DNA of 64,000 bases, from assembly GCF_936916975.1 (NCBI RefSeq), contig NZ_CAKZGO010000040.1, forward strand, positions 62,001 through 126,000. Reading direction: 5' to 3'. Made by a program: the position numbers and the translations under genes. Positions 28,101-39,555 of the stretch are shown here, one piece after another (the first letter of the stretch is position 1; every line of letters begins with the position of its first letter). A model generated the notes under the pieces. The model saw nothing but the letters and a program-made list of their open reading frames with translations, did not search any database and was not told where the DNA came from. The DNA is from an uncultured Dongia sp. (GTDB lineage: Bacteria > Pseudomonadota > Alphaproteobacteria > Dongiales > Dongiaceae).

Positions 28101-31100
28101 CCGCCGGCGCCATCGAGGACATCAGCGCCTGCACCACCGGTCAGCGTATTGTTCTTGCCGTCGCCCTTGAGGCTGTCGTTGAAGGATGAACCGATGACAT
28201 CTGTCACCACTGCATAGGTATCGCCCGCGGCTGCGCCTGTATTATTGGCGATGGTCGTGAGATCCACGGTCACTCCCGCCGCGACGTCATGATAACTGAC
28301 CGTGTCACCGAGTGTTCCGTTGAGCCATGTTCCCTTCGTCGTTTGACCTTCCTCGGCAAGGGTGGCGAAGGCTTTCATAAGATCGGATCGGCCGAGCTGG
28401 CCAGATGTCAGTTTTGCAAGATAGAAGTCGCGAACGGCATCCGTCGGCTGATGTCCGATGGCATTCATGTACATGCGGGTGACGAAAGCTGAATCCGTGA
28501 GGGTCGCATACTTCGTCGTGAACTCTGTCGACGCGATGATGTTGGTGGCAAGCAGGTTTTCGTTGAGGTGCCCGTTCTGGATATACTGAGCGAGTACATG
28601 TTCCTCATCGGCGCTCATGGAGCGACCCAGAGCGGTCTCGTAGACGAGGCCAGCACGAGTGATAAACTTCGCCTTAGTGGCAAGATCGATCGTGATACTG
28701 CCGCTGGCGAGAATGATCGGCATCGAGGAAGTTGAGGCCCAATTCGTCGGGTTTGAGATATCCCAGGTCCACGTCTCAACGTTGTTGGCGTCGATGATGT
28801 GGCTCGCGGATGCCACTGAGGCGCCGCCGAGCGTACGAACCCACTGATTGCTGCCGTTATTACCGACGAAAATCGTCATCTTGTCGAGAAGTGTGACATT
28901 CTGGACTGTGAGCACCCACTCGGCCGGCGTGTCGTCCTGGAAATTCTTTGCGCGGGACGAGATGGCGCCCATAGCGCCCTGCGCATCGCCATCAAGCAGT
29001 TTCCAAACGAAATACTGGAGGGTTTCCGGGGATTCTTGGAAGATTTGGTTGGCGCCGAAAGTCACAGTTCTCTGCGAAGTCTGGGCGCCCGTATCATTGT
29101 TGAAGGCGGTGCTGGTGCTGATGATGCTGCCATCCAGGCAAGTAGTGACACTCACCGCAGATTCCGCAATGCCATTGCCGTCGAGATCTACTTGCGTCGT
29201 CACGATGGAGCCGTCGGCGCTAGTGGTGGTGACGCGTTTGGACGCAAGAACACCACCGGCTATGGTCGTCACTGTCGTTTCGGTGACAGTTCCATCGGCA
29301 TTATATGCGACGGATGTGGTTGTGTTTTTGTCTGCCGCACCATCTCCATTCACGTCATGGACAGTTTCGGTTAGGGTGAAATTGGCGTTCTCGGTGGTGA
29401 CGGACGTTCCAGTGATACCGCCGAAGCCGTCGCGATACGTTTTTGTGACGGTGATGCCGCCATTTTCGTTTGAAGCGGTGACGAATTCTTGTGAATAGGC
29501 TGGTGCGCCGTTGATGCCGACCGACGTACGGTTTTCGACCACGCTGCCGTCCGGCTTCCGGGTGGTGACAACGGTGAGATCAATGACGCCGTCGCCGTTA
29601 CGATCGCGCATGGTCGTGACGACGTTTCCGTCAGCTGACGTTTGGGTAGATGCCGAATGCAGAAGCGCGTTGATGCCGACCTGGTTGACGAGGTGGGTTT
29701 CGATGAGACGGCCGTCCTGGAGCAGGTTGCTGGTGGAAACAATATCGGAACGTCCGTCACCATTGTAATCGAGGGAAATACTGGCGATTCGACCATCGTC
29801 GGTTTTAACGAGCTTTGCGATATCGCGCAGCGAGCCGTCGGCATTGACGACGACTGTGTCCGTGGTGATGAGTCCGTCTGCTGTGATCGATTGGGTTTTC
29901 TTGCTCGTCGTCGCGATTGTGGCGGCGCCGGTGAGGTTCGACTGAACGGTCTTAGCGGTTTGGTCGGCACTGATGGTGGTGACGGTTGTGCCGTTAATGC
30001 CGCCTGCCTGGTTGAGCGTCTCTGTGCGGCTGCCGTCGGCGTTGAGGACAGTTGTGGTCGTCTGGGTATCGATGACGGTGCCGGCCCCATTCTTGGTCTG
30101 GACCTGCTGGTAGAGTCCGTTGGAAGCGGTCGTGGTCGTGACCGTGGAAACGATCGCGTTGGATGGATTCCGGGTAGTAACGACATCGACTTGGTTTCCG
30201 TCAGCACCGAGCGTGCTGACACGGGATGTTATGGTGATGGCGCCGACAACATATGTCTCCGTGGCGCTGCGGCGGTCGCCACTCGCGATGACCGTTCTGA
30301 TGGATCTGACACTACCGTCCGCATTGATCTCCGTGCTGGTCAGTGTCTCGCTGCCATTGGCATTGATAACACGAGATACGATGCGCTTAGTATCCCAACT
30401 ACCGTTGCCGTCCATGTCCATTTCGCTGGTCGTGACCAGACCGTTGCCGCTCACCGTCTCGCGTTCGGCTTGAAAGTTGCCGGCCAAGGTGCTGCGGGTG
30501 ATTGTCTTGGTTTGACTGCCGTTGGCATTAAGGATCGTTTCGTCAATCTCAGTGATGTCCACATTTCCGTCGCCGTCGATATCGAGGGCGTTTGTGACTA
30601 CAAGGCCTGTCGGGTTTGTCGTGGTGTCGATTCTGCTAACTAACTCGTCAGCGGAATTGTAATTGCGAGTTGTTTCGGTAACGGTGCCGTCCAAGCCGAC
30701 CGACCTTTCATAGGTCTGCGACATGGGCACGGCGCCGTGCCAATGACTGATTTCGTTGACGGAACTACCGTCATGGCTTGTTGTTGTCTCAACCTCGATC
30801 GCCAGATTACCATTGCGCCAGGTATTGACTGTCTTGGTGATGCTACCGTCATCGTTGCGAGTGGTTGTTTCGATCGTCTTCAGCTCATATCCGCCGGCCC
30901 CGTCGCTGTCGTAAAGGCGCTCGACGGTCAATCCGTCCGAACTCACTGTTTCGAGCAGTCGATCAATGGCGATACCGTTGGTGTTCTTCTTCTCTTGAAG
31001 GATGATTTTGGATCCGTCATTGGAGATCGTCGTTGTCGAGACCGTGACGAAGTCGAAACTACCGTCCCCGTTGAGGTCGTCTTTCAGGGTGAGGACATCG

Positions 31101-34100
31101 CCGGAAGCGCTTTTTTCGGTGACAAATGTCGAGATGACTTTTCCGGAACCGGCGGCTATGGTTTTGAGCAGGCTGATGGAGCCATCCGCGGCTAGGTGCT
31201 GTACGGCAGAGTCGCGGCGATCAACGACATTGTCTCCATTATAGTCAAGCTCTACTTCAGAATCGAAGCTGTTTGCGGAGATCGTCGTGACGATCCTGTT
31301 GATGACGCTGCCATCTGCATCGTACGTGATTTCGGTCGTGACGGTTTCGCCATTCTCCTTGCGGGTGAAAGAAGCTGTGGAATCGATTGACCCATCGCCA
31401 TTTTCGTCAGCTTCGCTATGACGCGCGTCGCGCGATTTCGAGATGGTCGAGGTCTCACGCGCGGCGAGCGAGCCGTCACCGTAGGTTGACACCTTAATCT
31501 CGTTGACGGCTCCGCCCGCCGCCATGATCTTTTGCGCATTTGTGGTGAAGTCGTAGCTGCCGTTTGCGTCGATATCGACCTTAACTTCGGAGATCATACC
31601 GTTGGCGCTGAGCCAGAATTCCTGCGCGCCTCGCATAGATCCGTCCAGATTCCTTGTCTCTGTGACGATTGTCGTATTGCCCAAGATGTCAAGGCTGGTT
31701 GTTTCGGTGACATCTGTTTCGAAGAGGTTATTGGCGTCCTCGTCGCTACGGATGCGAACACTGAGGCCATTGTTGCTGGTCGTCACACTCTCGCGCCAGC
31801 TGATAGAGCCGTCTTTCTGGAGATCGCGGCTGAGTTCTGTGAAAGTGCCATCGCCGTTGTGGGTAACGGTCTTTGAAAGATCTGTGAATCCGTCGCCGTC
31901 GCGGTCGAAAGTATACACGGTCTCCTTGCCATCGATGAAGGTGCGGGTCTCTTCCAGTAGGTCCGCATTAGCGTTCTTCACGGTGATCACAACATCTCGA
32001 CTTCCGGCGACGTGGAGGATGGTTTCCTCAATCTGCACAATCTCGGCGGTACCGTCGCCATCGGCGTCGATCGAAACCTGCCGCCAGAGACCATCCGCGC
32101 GCGTTTGGGTCATCTGTGTCGCGATAATGTCGCCATTGCGGCTTTTCTTTTCCTCCACAATGGTCTTGTCCCCATTGAGGAGTTCCGTCACTGTGGCGGT
32201 GACGAAGAAGTCGAAGACGCCGTCACCGTCGATATCTGATTTGGTTGTGCGGGTTTCGCCAGCTCCGTCCGTCTCGATGACGGTGCGGCTGACAAGGCTA
32301 TTGTCGCCCGCCCGCATGTCAATCGTCTGAACTCGCGATTTGTCAATCAGACTCTCGACTGTGACGTCGCTCGTCTTTATGTCGACAATGCCGTCGCCGT
32401 TGAGATCGATATCGACCGTTCGGGCAAATCCGTCGGTGGAATAGGTGGTGGTCTGATTGTTGACGGCGGTCCCGTCCGGATTGAGCCTCTGCTCGACGAC
32501 AACATGGAATCCGGTCGGATACGTATGATATTCGGCGCTGGTATAGTAGCCGGAGCCGCGATCATCGCGAAGGATGGAAAGGAGGTCTCCCGTTGCCGAT
32601 CTCGTCGTCTGCGTTGCTTCCTCGAGTACGCCTCCGCCATTGGTGACCGAACGCGTCTCAATGACCGAAGCGCCCGCACCTAGCACTTTGGCCAGAGTTT
32701 CGATTCGTTCGTAGACGCCGTCGCCATCGAGATCGAATCGGGCGATACGCAAGGAGCCGTCTGCGCTGCTGGTGGTCTCGATACGACCGGAGAAAGACCC
32801 ATCGATGGCGTAGGTTGCATTCGTGATCGTGACGCTGTCATCCAGGTTCGTGACTTCTTGATGATCGAGGATCTTGCCATCGGTGTCACCCGCGAGACCG
32901 ACACTAGCTGCCTTGCCTACGCTGTCGTCCGCCCATGTGAACGTGGTAGTACCTTGGATGCTCGAGCCATCTGAAAGACGCACGTCTGCGGAATCGAGCG
33001 TTAGCTTGATTGATTTGATCCCGATTTCGTCAAGAGTAAGAGTGGTTGTCGTGCCATCGGCATTAGTACGTACAATGCGGAAGTCGGCAAAACGATCATC
33101 GGCGGCGGTCAGATACCCATCATTGTCTGTGTCGAAGACAGCGCGTAGCGCCTCCATGTCGGATTTTGCTGACGGATCCCAGTCGCTGAATACGATCTCT
33201 TTGCGCTCAGTAATGGTGCCGTCACCATTGGAATCAATAGCGAGAACGCCGTTACCGAGGCCCGCCCAAGCAGTGCGGTACTGACGACCGTCCCCGGCCA
33301 TGTCGAAGAATTGGTTGGAGCTGTCATGTTGTTCGATATTGATGCCGCCGCCCGTCAGATCCAGGACGATAGGATAGATAGCTCGCTGCGGCCCTGCCGT
33401 TATTCCCTGTTGATCCAATTCTCGAAGAACTTCATTCACTCGGCGCGCATGATAGGTGCCGAGTGGCCCATCAATAAAAGCCCCGGGCGCGGGGTCGGCA
33501 GCCTGTGGATTAATGCCGGCGTTTTGGAAAAAGTGTTCCAGCTCATGAACTACTTTGTGTCGATCGCTCAATGGCACTCTTTTGCCATCAAGCAACCCTT
33601 GCGTATCGAAGTAAGAGTCCGGCTTCTGAAAATCAAACTGAATCCTGTGAGTACGCGTTGTCGGGTCGTAATACGTCCAGTTGCCAGTTTCATAACCTGG
33701 GATACCTAAGGTGCCCGGGCCCCCAATGGTGACGCCCCCTTTCGGTGCGTTGACTGCATCTTGGCTGAGAAGTGAAGACTCTCGAAGCACTTGATGCATT
33801 TTTGCGGCGTTGGTCAGATTGACCCCGTAATTTGGATCAATAAAATGATAGTTGTCCGGAAAGCCGAAGTTTGGCCTAGCTGCATCTATTAGGTCTTTCG
33901 GCGTTACGCCGAGATCTCTCGCCCTTGACTCTACAGCCTTTTCGAAGCCTCGATCGACTAGACTGCCATCTTTGTTGTAGCCAGTGTCTGCGCGTACCTG
34001 TGCCTCCTTTGCGCTGTAGCCGAGCTCCATGTCGTGAGCGATCATCTCACTGCGATGCGCCGCATCGTTTCCAGCAGAGGGCGTTTTTTGGCCTCCTTGT

Positions 34101-34174
34101 TTATCTTTGGCTTCCTTGGCTTTGGTCTCCTTAGCCATATCATTTGCATCGCGTGGACCATTTCTTGTTGCCAT
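19178..34174 (-). CDS. Giant RTX calcium-binding protein with N-terminal HExxH motif, secreted by type I system
   Basis: 4998 residues. A hydrophilic N-terminus is followed by [15 protein letters not shown] with a zincin HExxH motif at residues 210-214. From ~300 to ~1670 come many degenerate repeats containing DxDGDGxxD/DLNGDG, which look like EF-hand or dockerin-type calcium loops. A DUF4214-like domain ([12 protein letters not shown]…) lies near 1835-1935. From ~2000 to ~4860 there are dozens of GGxGxDxLx RTX nonapeptides with spacers of the form [17 protein letters not shown]. The end (about 4890-4960) resembles the haemolysin-related domain that precedes a type I secretion signal. Exporter and adaptor genes lie upstream on the same strand. 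A surface or released protease/adhesin is likely; catalysis is inference. Confidence 0.85.
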   Translation of the reverse strand: MATRNGPRDANDMAKETKAKEAKDKQGGQKTPSAGNDAAHRSEMIAHDMELGYSAKEAQVRADTGYNKDGSLVDRGFEKAVESRARDLGVTPKDLIDAARPNFGFPDNYHFIDPNYGVNLTNAAKMHQVLRESSLLSQDAVNAPKGGVTIGGPGTLGIPGYETGNWTYYDPTTRTHRIQFDFQKPDSYFDTQGLLDGKRVPLSDRHKVVHELEHFFQNAGINPQAADPAPGAFIDGPLGTYHARRVNEVLRELDQQGITAGPQRAIYPIVLDLTGGGINIEQHDSSNQFFDMAGDGRQYRTAWAGLGNGVLAIDSNGDGTITERKEIVFSDWDPSAKSDMEALRAVFDTDNDGYLTAADDRFADFRIVRTNADGTTTTLTLDEIGIKSIKLTLDSADVRLSDGSSIQGTTTFTWADDSVGKAASVGLAGDTDGKILDHQEVTNLDDSVTITNATYAIDGSFSGRIETTSSADGSLRIARFDLDGDGVYERIETLAKVLGAGASVIETRSVTNGGGVLEEATQTTRSATGDLLSILRDDRGSGYYTSAEYHTYPTGFHVVVEQRLNPDGTAVNNQTTTYSTDGFARTVDIDLNGDGIVDIKTSDVTVESLIDKSRVQTIDMRAGDNSLVSRTVIETDGAGETRTTKSDIDGDGVFDFFVTATVTELLNGDKTIVEEKKSRNGDIIATQMTQTRADGLWRQVSIDADGDGTAEIVQIEETILHVAGSRDVVITVKNANADLLEETRTFIDGKETVYTFDRDGDGFTDLSKTVTHNGDGTFTELSRDLQKDGSISWRESVTTSNNGLSVRIRSDEDANNLFETDVTETTSLDILGNTTIVTETRNLDGSMRGAQEFWLSANGMISEVKVDIDANGSYDFTTNAQKIMAAGGAVNEIKVSTYGDGSLAARETSTISKSRDARHSEADENGDGSIDSTASFTRKENGETVTTEITYDADGSVINRIVTTISANSFDSEVELDYNGDNVVDRRDSAVQHLAADGSISLLKTIAAGSGKVISTFVTEKSASGDVLTLKDDLNGDGSFDFVTVSTTTISNDGSKIILQEKKNTNGIAIDRLLETVSSDGLTVERLYDSDGAGGYELKTIETTTRNDDGSITKTVNTWRNGNLAIEVETTTSHDGSSVNEISHWHGAVPMSQTYERSVGLDGTVTETTRNYNSADELVSRIDTTTNPTGLVVTNALDIDGDGNVDITEIDETILNANGSQTKTITRSTLAGNFQAERETVSGNGLVTTSEMDMDGNGSWDTKRIVSRVINANGSETLTSTEINADGSVRSIRTVIASGDRRSATETYVVGAITITSRVSTLGADGNQVDVVTTRNPSNAIVSTVTTTTASNGLYQQVQTKNGAGTVIDTQTTTTVLNADGSRTETLNQAGGINGTTVTTISADQTAKTVQSNLTGAATIATTSKKTQSITADGLITTDTVVVNADGSLRDIAKLVKTDDGRIASISLDYNGDGRSDIVSTSNLLQDGRLIETHLVNQVGINALLHSASTQTSADGNVVTTMRDRNGDGVIDLTVVTTRKPDGSVVENRTSVGINGAPAYSQEFVTASNENGGITVTKTYRDGFGGITGTSVTTENANFTLTETVHDVNGDGAADKNTTTSVAYNADGTVTETTVTTIAGGVLASKRVTTTSADGSIVTTQVDLDGNGIAESAVSVTTCLDGSIISTSTAFNNDTGAQTSQRTVTFGANQIFQESPETLQYFVWKLLDGDAQGAMGAISSRAKNFQDDTPAEWVLTVQNVTLLDKMTIFVGNNGSNQWVRTLGGASVASASHIIDANNVETWTWDISNPTNWASTSSMPIILASGSITIDLATKAKFITRAGLVYETALGRSMSADEEHVLAQYIQNGHLNENLLATNIIASTEFTTKYATLTDSAFVTRMYMNAIGHQPTDAVRDFYLAKLTSGQLGRSDLMKAFATLAEEGQTTKGTWLNGTLGDTVSYHDVAAGVTVDLTTIANNTGAAAGDTYAVVTDVIGSSFNDSLKGDGKNNTLTGGAGADVLDGAGGTDTASYENASTGLTVNLLVPSSNNGDAAGDTYIAIENLRGSSFDDTLVGNASVNRIEGGVGNDIIDGGAAADVMVGGTGDDYYYVSVAGDSIIEDKNAGYDIAEGAVTFTMDSNVEEGRAAVGTTAIGITGNASDNKIIGNDAANALSGSDGNDLLVGGLGNDTLTGGNGNDTLDGGFGNDAMTGGAGDDLYIADSTTDTAVEAVAGGTDIVQSSATFTLGVNVENLTLTGSGNINGAGNVLDNVIIGNVGTNALSGGDGNDYLDGGGGADAMTGGLGNDTFVVDNAGDTVVEATSAGTDTVNSSIDFSLAALSNVENVTLIGSGNINATGNTAANALVGNSGANNLSGGDGDDFLQGGTGADTLSGGIGNDTANYAGSSAAVTVSLVAGTGLGGDADGDTLSGIENLTGSANEDVLTGDAAANILDGGAGKDSLAGGTGNDTYLVDNVDDVITENASEGTDTVVSTAATYTLAANVDNLTLGGAGNINGTGNDDANILTGNAGNNRLDAKGGVDSMAGGLGDDTYVVDNAGDVVVEGASAGTDTVESSITYSIASLANLENVTLTGTASINATGNTTANTLIGNDGSNTLNGGAGNDILIGGNGGDTLVGGTNTDTASYVNATAGVAANMLTQIGTGDALNDTYNTIENLTGSSYDDDLTGDGAANVISGGAGNDRLSGGLGTDTLAGGIGNDTYIYDGVDTLTEAANEGIDTVEVTANYALLANFENLTLGGTAATGTGNTHDNRIVGNASVNTLTGNDGNDVLEGGAANDTLSGGNGNDALDGGIGNDSMTGGLGDDTFIVDSTTDVVTEAGAGGTDTVKTGVTLTILAANVENLVLTGSATINATGNILDNVITGNEAANTLDGGAGNDTIDGAAGNDTFIAGAGNDVFVGGDGVDTLNLSGSHLDYQFTDLGGGVTEVKDLRGSSPDGTKKFAGIEKIVFLGDVAPSGGIISGTNDADSLAGDSGDNLILGLIGNDTITGDAGNDVLNGGLGKDSLTGGLGNDTYVVDQVGDTVLELSGEGTDTVVASISYALGENFENLLLIGPDSINATGNTDANTITGNAGDNLIDGGAGIDVMVGGKGNDTYVVDQTGETVTELTSEGTDTVRAAINYDISALTNIENVTLTGSALTAIGNAGANVLTGTGGANTLTGNDGEDILIGGAGADSLIGGNGNDTASYVDATAAVTANLLTSALNTGDAAGDTYTTIENLTGSAFNDVLTGNDAVNTLSGGAGNDRLMGGLGADILIGGTGDDTYVITATSGTEVVTELADGGSDTVESELAHTLSANVENLILTGTGAIGGTGNALNNRITGNSGNNTLSGGAGADWLDGGAGNDSLTGGADDDTYIVGSTGDIVTESANQGIDTVVSSVSYTLSANVEHLIINSASNRSGTGNALDNTIIGGSGNDTLAGLAGADRLDGGIGVDIATYATSNAAVSVSLKNGFARGGHADGDVLFNFEILYGSAYGDFLEGDDQDNTITGLAGADTMVGQGGNDTYSVDNVGDTVTEAADGGLDLVYTSVNYTLSEHLENMTAAVGSAAINLTGNSGNNTLTGNDLANVISGGDGDDTVLGNDGNDTLSGGTGNDSLTGGLGNDAMSGGVGDDYYSVDSATDTVTENVGEGIDRVYSTINYTLGANVEKLTLGSGTINGTGNALDNVITGGSGANILTGGAGADQLSGGGGNDTASYTGSTAAVSVNLKTGSTSGGDAAGDTFVSIENLSGSAFNDTLTGGDGANIIDGGVGVDIMTGGAGNDTYYIENVGDTILELSNDRGDDGLSGGTDLVYSSINYTLLDYVEDLTLTSSAITGTGNNLSNKITGNASANTLIGFDGSDTLDGAAGADTMVGGTGDDTYYVDNTGDIVTESADEGADTIRSTATYTASAHVENMIAEGATAINLTGNTLDNALTGNSGNNILTGGDGNDILIGGIGTDTLSGGNGNDTASYATATAAVTVSLAAGTASGADGADTLSSIENLIGGGYGDILTGNAVANRIDGGAGNDTMTGGAGDDIYIVSAAGDTIVENANEGTDTIQSSVSITALAANVENLILANGVTGTGNALNNQITGNGSANTLSGADGNDTLDGGVGADSMNGGLGDDTFYVDNAGDTVTEAASQGTDVVYASVSYTLAANVENLIMSGSALIGTGNGLDNQITGNDLDNSLAGGVGADKLSGGLGTDTASYASSAAGVTINLQAATASGGDAAGDILTSIENLIGSAQADSLTGDGNDNLIQGGAGSDTLAGGLGNDTLSYAGSTAAVTVNLAAGTFSGGDAAGDTATDFENLIGGNGNDILTGNSGDNRIDGGTGNDTMTGAAGNDVYIVNATGDVVVEGSSAGTDTIMTSVTLTSLAANVENLVLTGSGNLNATGNSLVNVITGNSGANVLTGGAGADTLDGGDGIDTAAYVGSGSAVTVNLAEGTAIGGDAQGDTLLNTENLNGSSFNDDLTGNVTANVIDGGAGDDTMTGGAGDDTYYVAQAGDSILEGGGGGTDLVISTITYTLSDQIENLTLTGSSNINGTGNAANNVLTGNSGKNTLTGGDGDDTLDGGSAADVMIGGAGNDVYYVAQASDVVTELTDEGIDTVYSGIAFALGNNIENLTLTGENNIDLNGNDLDNILIGNVGNNTFYSSAGADTFDGGGADTIDGDVLTYVNSNAAINLNLTTGIGQGGHAQGDKVSNISVVIGSAFNDTIVGTSTAEYLHGGDGNDYLSGANSGNDELFGDAGDDTLVAPNAIWMEGGSGNDTYILNYDYEEEYATHENANEGIDTIITDSQLFTLQDNFENLTIRYGFAETAVGTGNSLDNVMTTLYGGELYGHDGNDTLVAANTGINYLVGGSGNDHYISGNSMVDMYIYNSGNDTIDAYDTNGGEDRLTLSGISSENLWLHRANDDLVISVIGSDNSITVEGWYTSKDHKLDAIYAGGKTLSTNEAETLVHAMAAFTPPAPGMNFVALAAREAMAPVIAAAW

Positions 34175-34253
34175 AGCGGAAAGCCCCCTGTCATGTCATA
34201 GGCTAAGCGGATTTGCAGCTGCTGATGCCTCGTGCATCAGCTTCGTAAGAGAG

Positions 34254-34796
34254 TCATCTCAGCACATGAGTGGAATACAGCCCTCGCTTAGCTCCCATTG
34301 CTCGAAGGCCATCCCAGTAATACGAGCTAAATGGCACTTCCCCGATCGCGGTCACTCCCACGTAATGTGCCTTTGCAAGTTCGGCGCCAAAATCCTTTTC
34401 TAGACAGCCATCCGCGCCAAGCACCCCACAGAACCCATATCCCCGTGATTCTGTAGCCTCCGAGTGGACGATGCAGATTGCTTCGCTCGCAGCTGCCTTG
34501 ACCATTTTATCAAGTTGCTCCCTGACGAAGAGGCCACAGTCAAAGCTCTTTTGGTCGCGGTCCTTGCAGTCTGTACCAATGGGTGGGGCCTTTATGCTCA
34601 ACAATCCAAGAGTAAATGACCCGACCTTCACGGTATCTCCGGTCAGTGACTCAATGGGACCCATTAGCAGGCGAGATTTTGCCTGTTGCGACGGGTCTAC
34701 GCAGCCAAACTCGTATGCTTTCACGCCATCGATCGAAAACAGAAGGAATGTGGTTACCGATATTCCGAGCCACTTTTTAAAGGCGTTGCTGCTCAT
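34254..34796 (-). CDS. Exported SNase-like (thermonuclease-fold) protein, probably degenerate
   Basis: A 180-residue protein with an N-terminal signal peptide (WLGISVTTFLLFSIDGVKA). The segment SLTGDTVKVGSFTLGLLSIKAPP followed by C…FDCG…REQLDKMV and later SRGYGFCGVLG…LAKAHYVG matches the order of a staphylococcal-nuclease fold. The classical RLaGIDAPE motif is changed: Arg becomes Leu, Asp becomes Lys and Glu becomes Pro, so the usual catalytic residues appear lost. It sits between the HlyD gene and the giant RTX gene on the same strand, 79 bases from the latter, so co-expression is likely. It may be a periplasmic binding protein rather than an enzyme. Confidence 0.55.
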   Translation of the reverse strand: MSSNAFKKWLGISVTTFLLFSIDGVKAYEFGCVDPSQQAKSRLLMGPIESLTGDTVKVGSFTLGLLSIKAPPIGTDCKDRDQKSFDCGLFVREQLDKMVKAAASEAICIVHSEATESRGYGFCGVLGADGCLEKDFGAELAKAHYVGVTAIGEVPFSSYYWDGLRAMGAKRGLYSTHVLR

Positions 34797-34965
34797 TTTC
34801 GTCCTCCAGATTCAATGTACACATTCTGTCCCTCACGCCGATATTCCACGTTATCAGCTAGTTGTATTTTTGCTGCGGATACTTCTGCGCTACTTCACTG
34901 CGTTTCTCGGCATTGTCATCTGTGTTGGGTTGTTGCACTTCATGTCAGTGCCCCATCGCAGAAAT

Positions 34966-36417
34966 CTACCGCTCCCTCCCCGCCTCACCACCCATCTTCA
35001 TGAGCGGCGAGAGGACGAACTCGATGAGCTTCCTTGTCCCGGTCTTGATCTCGACGGCGGCGACCATACCGGGAGAGAGATGCACGTCCCGGCCATCCAC
35101 GTTCATGATGTCCTTTTCGAGGCGAACGCGTGTCGTGTAGATGAGACGTGGCGGTTGGCCGTTGCCGCTCTGCTGTTCGACGGCGTCATTCGAGATCGTC
35201 ACCACATGGCCGGTGAGCGTGCCGTAGCGTGTGAACGGGAACGCATCCAGTTTCACGACCGCTTCCTGGCCTTCTTCGACGAAGCCAATATCCTTGTTCT
35301 CGATCTCGGCTTCGATCTCGATTCCGGCGTCTTCCGGCACGATGACCATGATCGGCTTGGCTGGCTCGACCACGCCGCCGATCGTGTGGAGCTGCAGCTG
35401 CTGGACCGTGCCGGCGACCGGCGCCATCAGGCGCTGCAGAGATTGGCGCTGGGTCGCCTTCTTCAATTCCTCGGTCAGCTGGCCGACCTTCTCTTCCGCG
35501 TCGGTCAGTTCCAGGAGGCGGTCGCGGTCGAACTCCTCCTTCACCTGCGCCATCTGGCGTTCGATGCCGGCGATGGCGGCGCGGGCTTCGTTCATGTGAG
35601 CGGCCGCCATATGGCCCTCGCCTTCGAGGGCGATGAGTTCCTGCTGCATCTCCAGGAATTGCTGACGAGGGGTGAGGCCTTTTTCCAGGAGGCCGCGGCG
35701 CGCCTCGACCTGTTCCTTTTTGAGGGGCAGCTGCGCCTGGATCTTGGCGATCTCGGCTTGCGCGGAGACACCGCCCGCACGCTGGCGCTCCAGCTCGCGT
35801 GCGAGGCCGGCGAGTTTCTCCGCCTGTTCGCCGAGCTGCGTCGCGCGCAAGGAGCGAGCCAGTGCCAGGGTCGCCGGGTCGAAGCCGGTGACCTGGTCAT
35901 CAGGCGCATCCAACACCTCGCCGCCGGGCAACCCCAGGATCGAGCGCAGTCTTGCCACCAGCAGCGCCTGGCGCTGCAGATCCTTGGCGAGGCGATCGCT
36001 ATCGGCACCGGTCGAGGTCGAATCCAGCTCGATGAGGAGATCGCCCTTGGCGACCTTCTGCCCCTCTTCCACCGCGATCGTGGTGACGACACCAGTCTCG
36101 AAGGCCTGGATCACCTTGGTACGGCCGGAGGGCACGATCTTGCCTTGGCCCACGGCCACGATATCGATCTCGCCGATGCAGGCCCATAGCAAAGCGATGG
36201 CGACGAAGGCCGAGATGGCGAGGGCCACCGCGCGGCCCAAAGGCGAAGGCGGCGTTTCCAGAACCTCGACGGCAGCGGGGAGGAATTCGCGCTCGTGGTC
36301 ATTGCTGTTGAATATACCACCCAGACGGCCCATGGCTTCCCGCACCCGGCCGGGTGGGAGGGCCACGACGTTGCTGCCGGTTGTCACGTCCCCCGCTGTC
36401 ACATCACTGGGCGGCAT
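34966..36417 (-). CDS. Type I secretion membrane-fusion protein (HlyD family)
   Basis: 483 residues from the ATG at 36417, giving a 14-base overlap with the end of the exporter gene; a longer upstream frame would run deep into that gene. A single transmembrane helix (AVALAISAFVAIALLWACIG) lies near residue 60, then the HlyD signature GQGKIVPSGRTKVIQAFETG. A long coiled-coil hairpin spans ~140-330, then the conserved C-terminal beta-domain ending …HLSPGMVAAVEIKTGTR. It bridges the ABC exporter to an outer-membrane TolC-type channel, which is not encoded in the window. Strand and order make the giant RTX protein the likely cargo. Confidence 0.9.
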   Translation of the reverse strand: MPPSDVTAGDVTTGSNVVALPPGRVREAMGRLGGIFNSNDHEREFLPAAVEVLETPPSPLGRAVALAISAFVAIALLWACIGEIDIVAVGQGKIVPSGRTKVIQAFETGVVTTIAVEEGQKVAKGDLLIELDSTSTGADSDRLAKDLQRQALLVARLRSILGLPGGEVLDAPDDQVTGFDPATLALARSLRATQLGEQAEKLAGLARELERQRAGGVSAQAEIAKIQAQLPLKKEQVEARRGLLEKGLTPRQQFLEMQQELIALEGEGHMAAAHMNEARAAIAGIERQMAQVKEEFDRDRLLELTDAEEKVGQLTEELKKATQRQSLQRLMAPVAGTVQQLQLHTIGGVVEPAKPIMVIVPEDAGIEIEAEIENKDIGFVEEGQEAVVKLDAFPFTRYGTLTGHVVTISNDAVEQQSGNGQPPRLIYTTRVRLEKDIMNVDGRDVHLSPGMVAAVEIKTGTRKLIEFVLSPLMKMGGEAGRER

Positions 36418-38680
36418 GCAGACCCCCTGGGCCATTGGCCGGTCCACTGGCCGGCGCCGCGGCCCCCGCATCGGCGATCTGGTAGTTATAGAGCTGGGCG
36501 TAACGGCCCTTGCCACGCATCAGCTGCTCATGGGTCCCGTCCTCGACCAGCCGGCCCTTCTCGATGGTGAGAATCCGGTGGCAGGACCGCACCGCCGAGA
36601 GCCGGTGGGCGATGATCAGCACCGTGCGGCCCTTTGAGATCGCCACCATGTTGTCGCGGATGATGCGCTCGGATTCATAGTCCAGCGCCGAGGTCGCCTC
36701 GTCGAAGATCAGGATCTTCGGGTTGTTGATGAGGGCGCGCGCAATGGCGATGCGCTGGCGCTGGCCGCCCGACAGACTGGCGCCCCGCTCACCCAGCACG
36801 CTGTCATAACCCTGCGGCAGTTCCAGGATGAAGTCATGGGCGCCGGCGAGCTTGGCGGCATTCACCACCCGCTCCATCGGCATGCCGGGATCGGTGAGGG
36901 CAATGTTCTCCCGGACCGTGCCGCTGAATAGCACATTCTCCTGCAGCACCACGCCGATCTGCCGCCGCAGCCAGGCCGGATCGATGAGGGCGAGGTCCAT
37001 GCCATCCACCATCACTCGGCCGCGTTCCGGCACGAACAGGCGCTGCACCAGCTTGGTGAGCGTGCTCTTGCCCGAGCCCGAGGAGCCGACGATGCCGATG
37101 CTCTGGCCGGGTTGGATGTCGAGAGAGAGGTCGCTTAGAACCTCCGGCCCGTCCGTCCGGTAGCGGAAGATAACATGATCAAAGGTGATGCGGCCGGCGA
37201 GGCTCGGCGGGGTTGCTTTGTCGGCACGGTGAAGGGGTTCCGTGGGCGCATTCAAGATATCGCCCAATCGGTCGACCGAGATGCGCACCTGTTGGAAGTC
37301 CTGCCACATCTGCGCCATGCGCAGCACCGGCCCATGCACCTGCCCCGCCAGCATGTTGAAGGCGACCAGCGCGCCCACGGTGAGATCGCCGGAGAGCACC
37401 GCCTTGGCACCCAGATAAAGGGTCGCCAAGATGGTGATCTTGTTGATGAGCTGCGCCGTCTGGCTGGCGGTATTGCCGAGCTTGGTGACGCGGAAGGCGG
37501 CGGCGACATAACCCGCGATCTGCTCTTCCCATTTCCGCTGCATGCGGGGTTCCACCGCCATCGCCTTGGCCGTCTCGATGCCGGTGACCGATTCAACGAG
37601 GAAGGACTGGTTCTCCGCGCCGCGCGCGAATTTCTCATCCAGGCGGCGCTTGAACGCGGGGGTGACCAGGACGGAGAGCGCCACATAGAACGGGATCGCC
37701 GCCATCACCACCAGGGTCAGGGTCGAGCTGTAATACCACATGACGGCCAGGAACACGCCGGTGAAGACCAGATCAATCACCAGGGTCAGCGCATTGCCGG
37801 TGAGGAAGGAGCGGATGTTCTCCAGCTCTCGGACCCGCGCCACGGAATCGCCCACGCGGCGCGCCTGGAAATAGGCCAAGGGCAGCGACAGCATGTGCCG
37901 GAAGAGCTTGGCGCCCAGTTCCACATCCACCCGGTTGGTGGTGTGGCTAAAGATATAGGTGCGCATGCCCCCCAGCAGCACCTCGAACAGCGTGATGACG
38001 GCGAGGCCCATCACCAGCACATCGAGCGTGGTCAATCCCTGATGCACCAGCACCTTGTCGATGATCACCTGGAAGAACAAAGGTGTTACCAGCGCAAACA
38101 GCTGCAGCACGAAGGAGGCGATCAGCACTTCGGCCAATATACGTTTGTATTTCAGGATGGCCGGAATGAACCAGGCGATGTCGAACTTGGTAAACGCCTC
38201 ACCGAGCGAGGCGCGCTTGGTCATCAGCAGCAGGCGACCGGTCCAGATCCGCTCCAACTCGGCACGCGAGATCGCCATCGGCCGGTTTTCTTCCGGGTCG
38301 TGAACCAGGGCTTTGGCTTGGGATGCGTCGTTTTCTGTGGGTTCTCCGGTTGCTACCTTGGCGAGAACGAAGTAACGGCCGTCCTTGGTCTCGGCGATAG
38401 CCGGCAGCGGTGTTTTGGTTAACCGGTCCCACCCGGTCCTAACCCAGCGCGCCTTGAGACCCGATTCCCGTGACGCCCGCAGCAGATCGGCGTCTTCAAG
38501 ACCCTTGGGACCCGGGGCAAAGCGATGAGAGAGTGCTTTAGCGTCGACAGCCAAACCATGGAAGCGCAACATCAAAACCAGGCAAAGAAGCCCAGTATCA
38601 ACGAGTTCTGGTGCTTTTGCAGCAGCACCATCCTGACCGATGGACGTCGCTTGATCGACCACACCTACCCCAATTCGCAT
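36404..38680 (-). CDS. Type I secretion ABC exporter (HlyB-like permease/ATPase)
   Basis: 758 residues: an N-terminal C39-like domain (~25-150), a six-helix permease (~165-440) and an ATPase domain with Walker A GSSGSGKST, signature LSGGQRQRIAIARAL and Walker B ILIFDEATSALD. In the C39 region the catalytic cysteine is replaced (DTGLLCLVLML), as in HlyB, which fits RTX cargo that is not cleaved during export rather than bacteriocin processing. The gene is first of the minus-strand run exporter–HlyD–SNase-like–RTX and overlaps HlyD by 14 bases. It uses ATP to push the unfolded substrate through both membranes. Confidence 0.92.
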   Translation of the reverse strand: MRIGVGVVDQATSIGQDGAAAKAPELVDTGLLCLVLMLRFHGLAVDAKALSHRFAPGPKGLEDADLLRASRESGLKARWVRTGWDRLTKTPLPAIAETKDGRYFVLAKVATGEPTENDASQAKALVHDPEENRPMAISRAELERIWTGRLLLMTKRASLGEAFTKFDIAWFIPAILKYKRILAEVLIASFVLQLFALVTPLFFQVIIDKVLVHQGLTTLDVLVMGLAVITLFEVLLGGMRTYIFSHTTNRVDVELGAKLFRHMLSLPLAYFQARRVGDSVARVRELENIRSFLTGNALTLVIDLVFTGVFLAVMWYYSSTLTLVVMAAIPFYVALSVLVTPAFKRRLDEKFARGAENQSFLVESVTGIETAKAMAVEPRMQRKWEEQIAGYVAAAFRVTKLGNTASQTAQLINKITILATLYLGAKAVLSGDLTVGALVAFNMLAGQVHGPVLRMAQMWQDFQQVRISVDRLGDILNAPTEPLHRADKATPPSLAGRITFDHVIFRYRTDGPEVLSDLSLDIQPGQSIGIVGSSGSGKSTLTKLVQRLFVPERGRVMVDGMDLALIDPAWLRRQIGVVLQENVLFSGTVRENIALTDPGMPMERVVNAAKLAGAHDFILELPQGYDSVLGERGASLSGGQRQRIAIARALINNPKILIFDEATSALDYESERIIRDNMVAISKGRTVLIIAHRLSAVRSCHRILTIEKGRLVEDGTHEQLMRGKGRYAQLYNYQIADAGAAAPASGPANGPGGLHAAQ

Positions 38681-38872
38681 CGACGTACTGGACGAACCCC
38701 TTCGTCAGCACTCCGTGGCAAGATATGTCTGAAGACCTAAATGTCGCAAGCCAGTTCTCCATCCAAACGCGACCGGTCTACAAAATGTCACGCGCAAGCT
38801 GTATGCAGGTAGTACGATTAATAATTTATATAAATCCTGGCCTATCCTTAAGCATCTTCCAGTAGTAGCTGC

Positions 38873-39356
38873 CAATTGTCGACGCGCTGCAAAATCGGAG
38901 GCAGGCTGCAGCACATTGCAAGACCGGTAGCATGACGGCGACCTGACGATGGAGCGCTTGCCGCGTGACTCCGCCAAATGTGACCTGCCCCCAACGCTGG
39001 ACCACGGTTCTGGTATCCCGATGCCCCTCTTGGCTGAGCTCTGGCCTTGTGTCGCTGAGCAAGACGGCCGGCACGCGGGTCGTGGTTTCGCGCAGACGCG
39101 CCTTGATGGCGACATCAAGCGGCAGCACGGCGTTCTTGTCTTCGATGAAGTCGCCAAGATGTGAATCTTCCTCGTCGCCGATCGGCGTTTCGAGGGAGAT
39201 CGGTTCTTTGGCGATCTTCAAGACCTTGCGGATCTTCTCCAGCGGCATCAACAGCTTCTCTGCCAATTCCTCCGGCGTCGGTTCGTGGCCGATTTCATGC
39301 AGCATCTGGCGGCTGGTGCGGACCTGATCGGCCTGGCGCCAAGTGTGGAGGCAGAG
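38873..39356 (-). pseudogene. rpoD: rpoD (sigma-70) 3' fragment, decayed
   Basis: On the minus strand, reading from 39341, the frame gives [20 protein letters not shown] and continues through [34 protein letters not shown] sequence to LRETTTRV. This is near-identical to regions 3 and early 4 of the primary sigma factor RpoD. An in-frame TAG at 39357-39359 blocks the 5' side. The expected region 2-3 linker is missing between WRQA, DQ and VRTSRQ, as if internal deletions had occurred. After RETTTRV the match to region 4 dissolves, with only a faint resemblance down to about 38873. It cannot make a working sigma factor. The left limit is approximate. Confidence 0.8.
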
Positions 39357-39555
39357 CTAGCGGACGGAAGTGGTGGGCCAGCTGGGCGCTAGTAATCCCG
39401 ACAGCTCATTGCTCAAAATTGGCAAATAGTGAAAATCCCGCCACCGAAAATGAAAAAGCTAACTCGATGACTGGCAAATGCCAAAATCCGTTTCCGCGAT
39501 TCATGTCTCATTGCGGAACGCCCGCAATAGACACACCCGCTTGACGCGCGCTAGC

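Noticed and set aside
19600..28200. Repetitive DNA that could suggest a CRISPR array or satellite
   Set aside because: The repeats are 9-residue RTX coding repeats in one long open frame, with no constant direct repeats separated by unique spacers.
29642..30643. Plus-strand 333-codon frame in the DGDG repeat region
   Set aside because: Antisense shadow of the giant RTX gene, for the same reason.
34471..36189. Plus-strand 572-codon frame over the SNase-like and HlyD genes
   Set aside because: Antisense to two well-supported genes; the His/Asp/Leu-rich translation is typical of reversed coding DNA.
37175..38422. Plus-strand 415-codon frame over the ABC exporter
   Set aside because: Antisense shadow of a gene with all ABC motifs intact.
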